Below, piece by piece: positions 24,135 through 29,303 of a stretch of DNA of 29,953 bases. The DNA comes from CAYGZQ01 sp964354375 [NCBI: uncultured Planctomycetota bacterium] (GTDB lineage: Bacteria > JAJVIF01 > JAPKYR01). The stretch covers positions 24,056 to 54,008 of the forward strand of contig CAYGZQ010000022.1 of NCBI GenBank assembly GCA_964354375.1. The letters are read 5' to 3'. Under the pieces are notes generated by a model. It saw only the letters and a list, made by a program, of their open reading frames with translations. It did no database searches and was not told the origin of the DNA. Each line of letters opens with the position of its first letter. The first letter of the stretch is position 1. Made by a program: the position numbers and the translations under genes.

Positions 24135-24653
24135 ATGGTCAACTATCGCCGAGTCAAGACAGGGAATCCGGACGATATCGTCTTTCTGACGATCGTCACC
24201 AATAAGCGCGACCCCTGGATAGCGAGGTGGAACGCTTACGCGTTTGTGAGAGCGAAACTCGGGGTCCTTGCCAGAGGATATGGCTTGAAGATCCGTGCTT
24301 GGGTTCTGCTCCCTGATCATCTTCACCTCTTGTTTCGCCAAGGTAGGGCGGACTACTCAAAGGTCGTGACGGCTTTCAAGCGGGGCATCGGTGCGGAGTT
24401 CAAGGCGAGGCAACTGATCTCTGCCGGCGACTCTTTGTGGCAGGCTCGATTCTGGGAACATACCATAAAGGATGACGCCGACCTCGACAAGTGCATCAGT
24501 TACATTCACTGCAATCCGGTGAAGCACGGTCTCTCTGAATTTCCCCGGGACTGGCGATATTCCAGCTTCCAGGCCTTCGTGAAAAGCGGTATTGTCCCGG
24601 CGGATTGGACTGCAGTGCAGGTCATTGAGATTCATGGTGCGGAATACGATTGA
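24135..24653 (+). CDS. REP-associated tyrosine transposase (RAYT, IS200-like Y1 family)
   Basis: 172 residues. Seen: an N-terminal beta strand DIVFLTIVTNKRDPW, the HUH metal-binding motif as PDHLHLLF (His-Leu-His), a candidate catalytic tyrosine in DYSKVVTAFKRGIG, and the C-terminal FWEHTI...YIHCNPVKHGL block that marks RAYTs. Family knowledge: RAYTs are single-copy domesticated relatives of IS200/IS605 TnpA that cut at REP palindromes next to a GTAG-type tetranucleotide. Here two direct REPs precede the gene and one inverse REP follows it, all with GTAG, so the gene and its substrates are together. The protein looks intact. The ATG lies directly after the second REP and has no clear ribosome-binding site. 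Confidence 0.93.
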   Translation: MVNYRRVKTGNPDDIVFLTIVTNKRDPWIARWNAYAFVRAKLGVLARGYGLKIRAWVLLPDHLHLLFRQGRADYSKVVTAFKRGIGAEFKARQLISAGDSLWQARFWEHTIKDDADLDKCISYIHCNPVKHGLSEFPRDWRYSSFQAFVKSGIVPADWTAVQVIEIHGAEYD

Positions 24654-24663
24654 CTATAAGGAT

Positions 24664-24687
24664 CCCGGCGAATGCATCGCCGGGCTA
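24664..24687 (-). repeat. REP palindrome 3 downstream of the RAYT gene
   Basis: Inverse copy of the REP upstream of the transposase, with GTAG on the minus strand, ten bases after the RAYT stop. With the upstream copies it brackets the transposase gene. Confidence 0.88.
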
Positions 24688-24760
24688 CGAAGACTGGCCG
24701 GTGGCGTCTACATGCGAGTCTTCGAGCATGTGGACGTCTTCACGATGCGCGTCCGTGTGG

Positions 24761-24794
24761 CACCCCTAAGAGGCTTCCCAGCCTCTTAGGGGTG
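24761..24794. terminator. Perfect 14-bp hairpin, bidirectional terminator-like
   Basis: CACCCCTAAGAGGC (24761-24774), loop TTCCCA, GCCTCTTAGGGGTG (24781-24794). The stem is perfect but has no T-run on either side, so factor-independent termination is uncertain. It separates the RAYT gene from the promoter of the next pair. Confidence 0.5.
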
Positions 24795-24803
24795 CTGGAT
24801 ATG

Positions 24804-24832
24804 TTGATTCCTCTCTATTTCAACGCTATACT
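24804..24832 (+). promoter_or_regulatory. Promoter of the two-gene island
   Basis: TTGATT (24804-24809), a 17-base spacer and TATACT (24827-24832). The hexamers match the sigma-70 consensus at four and five of six positions with ideal spacing. It would give a leader of about 78 bases that includes the 34-base hairpin block before the gene at 24917. Confidence 0.55.
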
Positions 24833-24916
24833 TACCCCAGAAATATACTCCTGAGAATCAAGGACGGTTCTTAGGGCTGGCACCGAGCATTTGGCTGAGC
24901 GACGAGGTAAACCAAA

Positions 24917-25309
24917 ATGGCAGAAGCAGAAAGCGCAGGAAACCAACCAGAGTCAGTCCTGGGTCTGAAAATAACTGAGCTAGCGGGGCTTTCCGTGCAT
25001 GAGCTTGAAAACAACCCGACCGCGATCCTTATGATGATGCATTACTACAGGCAGCTTGTAGGTGAGAATCTGGCTCTTCGGAATGAAATCAACACACTCA
25101 ATACATACGTCGACGCGTATAAAAGGAAGAGGACGAATTCAGCTATCGGGGCCGTGTTGCTTGCATTGAGCAATGTCTCAGTGGGATTCGGCGTGAATCT
25201 GCTTTCAAATCCTTCAAGTGTATCCATATGGCCTGGGCTATCAATCCTTATTCCAGGCCTCGCAATGATAGCAGTGGGCCTGTGGTTTAGTTATCGAGAA
25301 GGCAACTGA
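24917..25309 (+). CDS. Small coiled-coil, two-helix membrane protein of unknown function
   Basis: 130 residues, with GAGG nine bases before the ATG. A polar N-terminus is followed by a helical, probably coiled-coil stretch (about residues 40-75, ILMMMHYYRQLVGENLALRN and following). Two hydrophobic segments come next (about 75-95, SAIGAVLLALSNVSVGFGV, and 105-125, PGLSILIPGLAMIAVGLWF). I do not recognise a family. The DNA is visibly poorer in G+C than the genes on both sides. It is two bases from the beta-flower gene, so they form a pair. A membrane anchor or sensor for the second protein is a guess. Confidence 0.75.
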   Translation: MAEAESAGNQPESVLGLKITELAGLSVHELENNPTAILMMMHYYRQLVGENLALRNEINTLNTYVDAYKRKRTNSAIGAVLLALSNVSVGFGVNLLSNPSSVSIWPGLSILIPGLAMIAVGLWFSYREGN

Positions 25310-25311
25310 CT

Positions 25312-25983
25312 ATGAGCGTTAGATATATTTACAATACTCCAGGCGAGTACGTGGCCTTCATAACGGACGACAATCTATTTAACCGAGATTGCGGCTGGTT
25401 AGGCGTTATCCGAAATGGGAATGAGGTTTACAACACTGAAGGGCTATTCATAGGATACGTTTTGGAGGATGACAGAATTGTCCGTGACATGCGGGCTACC
25501 GTGCCGAGACGGATTCTCAGGCCAACGCGTCCAGACCGGCCACTGAGGCCGGATCGTCCTCTTAGGCGATTGAGAATGTTGCCTGTGCGATATCCCTACG
25601 TAGATTTGTTCGACATCAGGACCAGGTCGCTTGCGCATCTGAGCCCCGGCTATCAAATAAGACGATTCGACAACTTGACGGGGGCGGAGATTATCGCTAA
25701 CGATGGGACGTTTCTTGGGGTGATTTCCAAGAATCGATTTGATCCCAGATCAATCTCAAATCAGTATGGTAATTACGGTAGTCAATACTCGAGAACATCA
25801 ATATTCAATAAGTATGGAGAATACGGAAGCGAATATAGCCTAAAATCACCGTTCAACAAATACGCTGCCAATCCTCCCCAGATTGTAATGTCCGGTCTCA
25901 CAGTAGGAGTGCTTTCCGTTAACAACCTTCTACTGAAGAGGATTGACCCGAACGAACTTGTTGCCTGGCTAAATGCGGATTGA
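25312..25983 (+). CDS. 4-fold beta-flower domain protein with YG-repeat tail
   Basis: 223 residues. Residues about 3-60 have four short strand-turn units (YIYNTPGEYVAFI, CGWLGVIRNGNEVYNTEGLFIGYV, DDRIVRDM), the pattern of the bacterial 4-fold beta-flower domain. A Pro/Arg linker follows (about 64-86, RPTRPDRPLRPDRPL). A second flower-like segment comes next (DLFDIRTRSLAHL, GAEIIANDGTFLGVI). Residues about 148-185 hold three tandem units of the type NKYGEYGSEYS, ending in NKYAANPPQI, which I have seen in other small bacterial proteins of unknown role. No signal peptide or catalytic motif is seen. It lies in the AT-richer, repeat-bounded island and probably arrived with its upstream partner. 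Function unknown. Confidence 0.8.
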   Translation: MSVRYIYNTPGEYVAFITDDNLFNRDCGWLGVIRNGNEVYNTEGLFIGYVLEDDRIVRDMRATVPRRILRPTRPDRPLRPDRPLRRLRMLPVRYPYVDLFDIRTRSLAHLSPGYQIRRFDNLTGAEIIANDGTFLGVISKNRFDPRSISNQYGNYGSQYSRTSIFNKYGEYGSEYSLKSPFNKYAANPPQIVMSGLTVGVLSVNNLLLKRIDPNELVAWLNAD

Positions 25984-25992
25984 GCTGGGGCG

Positions 25993-26120
25993 GGTGGCGT
26001 CCACATGCCAGCTGCCGTACACAGACTGGTGAAGAATAGGTCCATTATCCTCCATTTGAACACTTTACCTGCAGTCGAAGAGCACCCCTAAGAACCGAAG
26101 ACGATTCTTAGGTGTGCCAC
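25993..26120. repeat. Right flanking repeat of the AT-rich island, with hairpin
   Basis: It starts GGTGGCGTC and ends in a 34-base block (26087-26120) aligned to the left copy. The end can fold as GCACCCCTAAGAA (26082-26094 region) against TTCTTAGGTGTGC (26105-26117 region) with one mismatch. Together with 24700-24883 it encloses about 1.1 kb with two genes. Confidence 0.6.
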
Positions 26121-26180
26121 ATTCGAATCCCCTTGTTCCTGATTTGTCCCGATGCTATCCTTCGACCGAGGTACCCCGCT

Positions 26181-26981
26181 ATGCGCATCATCGATCTCAC
26201 CGATGAACACAAGGACACTTATTTCGTCTGCCTCGAGGAGTGGTCGGAGCCGATTGTGCGGGCGATCGACCTGAAGAGGGAATGGTACGAGAAGATGAAG
26301 GACCGGGGGCTCAGGGTCAAACTCGCGGTCGACGACAACGGTGTGGTCGGCGGCATGATCCATTACATGCCGATCGAGCAGTCGTTTATCGAAGGGAAGG
26401 ACCTGTATTTCATCCCGTGCATGTGGGTGCACGGACACAAACAGGGGAGGGGGGATTGCACCCGTAAGGGCATGGGCACCGCTCTTCTGAAAGCCGCCGA
26501 GGAGGACATAAGGCGGCTTGGATCGAAAGGCGTGGTTACGTGGGGCGTGGCTTTCCCCGGCTGGAACGAAGTGTCATGGTACACCCGGAACGGGTATACG
26601 GAGGTCGATCGGGAAGGTCCGATGTCCCTGGTGTGGAAGCGGTTCGCCGAGGACGCGTCGCCACCGAGATGGATCCGAGAGGAGAAGCAGCCGGAAGGCG
26701 TCCCGGGCAAGGTGACCGTGACCGCCTTCCTCAACGGCTGGTGTCCGGCGTTCAACATGGTTTACGACGGCGCCAGGCGCGCGTCGGCGGAATTCGGCGA
26801 CAAGGTCGTTTTCCGGACCATCGACACTTTCGAAAAGGGCGCCATCGTCGAATGGGGCATCTGCGACGGCGTGTTTGTCGACGGGAAGTCGGTGCAGGAA
26901 GGTCCGCCGCCGTCGTACGAGGAGATCCGTGAGAAGATAGCCGAGCGGGTGAGGGAGCTTGGCGAGTTCCCGGGGGCATAA
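26181..26981 (+). CDS. GNAT acetyltransferase with C-terminal YoaP-like domain
   Basis: 266 residues from the ATG at 26181, chosen because GAGG lies nine bases upstream; the frame is open back to 26112. Residues about 1-150 are a GNAT fold: LAVDDNGVVGGMIHYMP, then the acetyl-CoA loop region RKGMGTALLKAAEEDIRRLG and the C-terminal SWYTRNGYTEVDREGPMSLVWKRF. Residues about 175-262 (VTVTAFLNGWCPAFNMVYDGARRA and FVDGKSVQEGPPPSYEEI) resemble the thioredoxin-fold YoaP-like domain that follows some GNAT domains. It has one cysteine in GWCP rather than a CxxC pair. The acceptor substrate is unknown. G+C content returns to that of the chromosomal genes. Confidence 0.87.
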   Translation: MRIIDLTDEHKDTYFVCLEEWSEPIVRAIDLKREWYEKMKDRGLRVKLAVDDNGVVGGMIHYMPIEQSFIEGKDLYFIPCMWVHGHKQGRGDCTRKGMGTALLKAAEEDIRRLGSKGVVTWGVAFPGWNEVSWYTRNGYTEVDREGPMSLVWKRFAEDASPPRWIREEKQPEGVPGKVTVTAFLNGWCPAFNMVYDGARRASAEFGDKVVFRTIDTFEKGAIVEWGICDGVFVDGKSVQEGPPPSYEEIREKIAERVRELGEFPGA

Positions 26982-27071
26982 AGTGATCCTCATTTGTTTA
27001 GCATTTTTGGGCTCAGGGAGGGGACTGGAAGGCCCGGTGCGGGATATTCACTTTTTATAGCATTTTACCTC

Positions 27072-27101
27072 TTGCGTAATACGCTATAATGTGGTATATT
27101 T
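27072..27101 (+). promoter_or_regulatory. Promoter region of the riboswitch-pilin unit
   Basis: A perfect TATAAT (27085-27090) lies just after the palindrome GCGTA-A-TACGC (27074-27084), but it has only a weak -35. A second option is TTGCGT (27072-27077), 18 bases, TATATT (27096-27101), which would start transcription about a dozen bases before the riboswitch. The palindrome overlaps either promoter and may be an operator. Confidence 0.5.
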
Positions 27102-27119
27102 CTCATCGTAAGGAATTTT

Positions 27120-27221
27120 GCGAACCGAAACGGCAAACCTATCGCAAGGTAGGGGCGCAAAGCAAGAGGTCTTAGAGAGCAAGGATCGGTTTGATAAGAC
27201 GGCTCTGCTACCGAAGTTCGC
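27120..27221 (+). promoter_or_regulatory. Cyclic-di-GMP-I (GEMM-I) riboswitch
   Basis: Closing stem GCGAAC (27120-27125) with GTTCGC (27216-27221). Inside are the conserved GGCAAACC (27132-27139) and the stem CCTATC/GGTAGG capped by a GCAA tetraloop (27138-27153). Next are GGCGCAAAGC (27154-27163) and the stem GTCTTA/TAAGAC (27169-27174, 27195-27200), followed by GGCTCTGCTACCG near the 3' end. These are the hallmark elements of GEMM-I aptamers. The family binds c-di-GMP, and a subclass binds cGAMP. The GG of GGCAAACC suggests c-di-GMP, but binding would need testing. A terminator follows six bases later and Flp pilin genes lie downstream, so pilin synthesis is likely set by the second messenger. 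Whether ligand turns it on or off cannot be decided by eye. Confidence 0.87.
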
Positions 27222-27226
27222 TGTCG

Positions 27227-27286
27227 AAGCCACCCGACCGGGGGCCGAGGCGGCAAACGCCGGAGCGATCGATCAGGTGGCTTTTT
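27227..27286 (+). terminator. Riboswitch expression platform: intrinsic terminator
   Basis: Stem AAGCCACC (27227-27234) with GGTGGCTT (27276-27283), followed by a T-run (27282-27286). The long loop contains its own hairpin (GGCG, GCAAA, CGCC). A small TTCG/CGAA hairpin (27217-27228) overlaps both the aptamer closing stem and the terminator base and could link ligand binding to termination. Confidence 0.75.
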
Positions 27287-27368
27287 GCATCAGATACCGA
27301 AAAACTTCACATACAAGAACCAATCAGTTTCCATTCCACATACAATTTTGACGATTACGGAGGTCGAT

Positions 27369-27521
27369 ATGAACTTCTTCAAGAATGAAAAGGGACAGGG
27401 TCTTACCGAGTACGCGCTGATTATCGCGCTTGTGGCCATCGTGGCTGTCGCCGCGCTGACTCTGCTCGGGGGCCAGATCGATACAATCTTCGGATCCATC
27501 ACGGGCGCACTTGGCGGCTAA
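27369..27521 (+). CDS. Flp-family type IVb pilin 1
   Basis: 50 residues, the size of a Tad/Flp prepilin. GGAGG lies five bases before the ATG. The short basic leader ends EKG, followed by QGLTEYALII. Cleavage after that glycine leaves Glu at +5 and Tyr at +6, the Flp signature for the TadV-type prepilin peptidase. A hydrophobic helix and a short tail (FGSITGALGG) follow. Mature Flp pilins assemble into thin adhesive fibres at the Tad secretion machine. No tad assembly genes are in the window. It lies downstream of the c-di-GMP riboswitch and is followed by a strong GC hairpin before the second pilin. Confidence 0.93.
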   Translation: MNFFKNEKGQGLTEYALIIALVAIVAVAALTLLGGQIDTIFGSITGALGG

Positions 27522-27542
27522 CTTCTCTGTCAGCGGTTTGGG

Positions 27543-27574
27543 AAGCGGGGGGGCTGTTCGCCCCCCCACGCTTT
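27543..27574 (+). terminator. GC-rich hairpin between the two pilin genes
   Basis: AAGCG and a run of G (27543-27553) pair with a run of C and CGCTTT (27561-27574) around CTGTTCG. With only three T after it, it could be a partial terminator or an RNA-stabilising hairpin that makes pilin 1 more abundant than pilin 2. Confidence 0.65.
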
Positions 27575-27641
27575 GCCAGGTTGACGTCGACGCTCGTTTT
27601 TCAGTTGCATTGACCGGTACTATTCCATAAGAGGTGATGAT

Positions 27642-27803
27642 ATGAACGCACGATATCTCCTAAGGGATGAAAAAGGGCAAGGACTTACAGAGTACGCCTT
27701 GATCATAGCGCTGGTTGCGATTGTCGCGGTTGCCGCTCTGACTCTGCTCGGCGGACAGATCGACGCGATTTTCGGCAGCATCACCGGTGCTCTTGGCGGC
27801 TGA
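27642..27803 (+). CDS. Flp-family type IVb pilin 2
   Basis: 53 residues from the ATG at 27642, with GAGGTGAT just upstream. The leader (MNARYLLRDEKG) differs from that of pilin 1. From EKG onward the protein differs from pilin 1 at a single position (Ala instead of Thr in QIDAIFG), while many third codon positions differ. Predicted cleavage is after Gly 12, giving QGLTEY with Glu +5. It is probably a second subunit of the same fibre or an alternative isoform. It may be read through from the riboswitch promoter; I see no obvious separate promoter in the 120-base gap. Confidence 0.93.
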   Translation: MNARYLLRDEKGQGLTEYALIIALVAIVAVAALTLLGGQIDAIFGSITGALGG

Positions 27804-27844
27804 TAGTTACCTGCATCTTCCTCCTGACAGTTGGCGAGCATCTG

Positions 27845-27871
27845 ACGGGGGCCCTGGGCGGGCCCCCGTTT
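27845..27871 (+). terminator. Intrinsic terminator after the pilin pair
   Basis: ACGGGGGCCC (27845-27854), loop TGGGC, GGGCCCCCGT (27860-27869), then a short T-run. A perfect ten-base stem 41 bases after the second pilin stop. Confidence 0.8.
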
Positions 27872-28137
27872 CCGTTCCCCCTGCTATGGACGTACACCTC
27901 AGACGCATGATCGAATATGCATTGCTATGGCAGGCATCGGCAAGGTGAGGCGCTTGCCAGGCCGCTGAGGGCGAGTCTCTGATGAGAATCGAGTAATCGC
28001 TGACTTACATGGGATGCCGTTGTTTATATAATTCAGTTTTGTCTATTGACGCACCCCGAAATGAGTGGTAGCTTTAAAGAGCAGGCTGTAATTGCCTGAC
28101 CCCATTATCAATATTCCCTTTTGAAAGGGGGATCGAT
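27872..28137. other. Intergenic region holding a lipoprotein promoter
   Basis: Between the pilin terminator and the lipoprotein gene I see no gene. It contains the candidate promoter at 28004-28032 and, just before the start codon, CCCTT (28116-28120) that can pair with AAGGG (28125-28129). That pairing would fold over part of the ribosome-binding purines. Confidence 0.55.
28004..28032 (+). promoter_or_regulatory. Candidate promoter of the lipoprotein pair
   Basis: CTTACA (28004-28009), a 17-base spacer and a perfect TATAAT (28027-28032). The leader to the ATG at 28138 would be about 100 bases. An alternative TTGACG at 28046 has no good -10. Confidence 0.5.
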
Positions 28138-29280
28138 ATGTTCAGAGGAGTGGTTGTCGTCATCGTCATGGCGATGCTGGTGGGCTGTGCCCATTCGCAG
28201 CAAGGGCCGGTGACGCCGAGGCTCGATGTCGGCTCAAGCGCTCTGTGTGCCGGGAGTAACGACGGACCGTATCGGCTCTGGGGGGAGTGGACACTCTTCA
28301 TCCCGCCGAGCCATGACCGAGTGGACCTGGTGCCGCGAAGAGGGGGACGATTTCACCTGAACGCGCTTAAGTTCCTCGAGGAGTACTGCACAAACTGCCT
28401 TGAGATCACGAAGATCAAGAACAACGGCGACGGTACGATCGATCTCACCGTCAAGATCACTCATCCGTTCCCCGGGTTCCCGCAGTACACGGGATTCGAT
28501 GTCAAGGGGATCATCATGTTTAACGGTTCTTACGTAAATGAAGGGGACGAGAAGTTTCCTCCGTATCCGGAGCCGTTCCGTGTGTCGTGGCGGAAGCTCG
28601 GGGACCCGCAGGTGATGAACGCGGACGGGTTCACGCTTCGATGGAGCCCGTCGTACGATTCGGGTCTGCCGCAGCCCATATTCAATTATTGGGAAGGGAA
28701 GTATGCGACCGGGGTCCCGACGGCGAATCTGAACGCGTACAAGGATTTCTACACGAATGAAAATAGGCACATCTTTGCGCATAACGGCTCAGTAACGCGG
28801 ACCTACCGGATATGGCTGCCGCCCGGCGAGGCCGTGGTGGCGGGCTACGCGGTCGAGGCATGCTGGGAGCTGCCCACGACGATGCCGGTGACCGACCCGA
28901 TCAATGATTTCCCGTCAACCGCGAACCAGCCCGAGGCGTTCAGCTTCTACTACAACGTGAACAACGGCGAGCCGATCACGGATCCCGACTGCTGCGGGGA
29001 TCTTTACGATCCGTCAACAGCATATATGTATTCCAAGCAATGGGGCGGGCACACGGCCCTGCACTTCGCATTCTGGTCTGATTTCAGCCACGAGGATGGC
29101 GTGTATTGGACTCCGTGTGGTGATGAGTGGCCGGATATGTACTGCGTAGATGAGTTCCATGCCGTGAATTTCCCCGACGGCGATTACATCGGCATCGCGC
29201 TGAATTATCACCTGCCCCCATACGACCCGAGAGACCAAATAGCGTACTCGGTTTTCGAGTTCACAATTGATCTTGAGTAA
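28138..29280 (+). CDS. Lipoprotein sharing the GFDVKG/NADGFT domain
   Basis: 380 residues with a purine-rich AAAGGGGGA before the ATG. The signal peptide ends MLVGC (lipid-modified Cys 17). Residues about 45-270 align with the N-terminal part of the propeller lipoprotein at 5825-9241: HPFPGFPQYTGFDVKGIIM, NADGFTLRWSP, LNAYKDF, TRTYRIWLP, GYAVEACWELP and DFPSTANQPEA. The remaining ~110 residues are specific to this protein and cysteine-rich (DPDCCGD, TPCGDEWPDMYC). No propeller or PPC domain follows. Function unknown; probably an exported surface or periplasmic binding protein. A further lipoprotein gene follows after 23 bases in the same direction. Confidence 0.88.
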   Translation: MFRGVVVVIVMAMLVGCAHSQQGPVTPRLDVGSSALCAGSNDGPYRLWGEWTLFIPPSHDRVDLVPRRGGRFHLNALKFLEEYCTNCLEITKIKNNGDGTIDLTVKITHPFPGFPQYTGFDVKGIIMFNGSYVNEGDEKFPPYPEPFRVSWRKLGDPQVMNADGFTLRWSPSYDSGLPQPIFNYWEGKYATGVPTANLNAYKDFYTNENRHIFAHNGSVTRTYRIWLPPGEAVVAGYAVEACWELPTTMPVTDPINDFPSTANQPEAFSFYYNVNNGEPITDPDCCGDLYDPSTAYMYSKQWGGHTALHFAFWSDFSHEDGVYWTPCGDEWPDMYCVDEFHAVNFPDGDYIGIALNYHLPPYDPRDQIAYSVFEFTIDLE

Positions 29281-29303
29281 CACTCAGGGAAGGAGAAAGA
29301 GAA

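Larger units (their letters stand above)
24700..24883. repeat. Left flanking repeat of the AT-rich island, with hairpins
   Basis: It begins GGTGGCGTC and ends with a 34-base block (24850-24883). That block and the preceding ~45 bases align without gaps to the right repeat at 25993-26120 (26 of 34 in the last block, counted by eye). It also contains GTCTACATGC/GCATGTGGAC arms (24706-24735) and a perfect 14-base stem at 24761-24794 that the right copy lacks. It probably represents a degenerate dispersed repeat. Confidence 0.6.

Noticed and set aside
22019-24142. Long minus-strand open frame (about 700 codons) opposite purB and ribH
   Set aside because: It is antisense to two genes with clear motifs, reads through the inverted repeat, and its protein looks like a GC-rich shadow frame without recognisable domains.
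26100-26135. Possible tRNA T-arm (TTCGAATCC)
   Set aside because: The string occurs inside the flanking hairpin repeat and no cloverleaf can be built around it.
26982-28137. Complete tad secretion locus around the pilins
   Set aside because: Only the two pilin genes are present; no ATPase, secretin, platform protein or prepilin peptidase gene is in the window.
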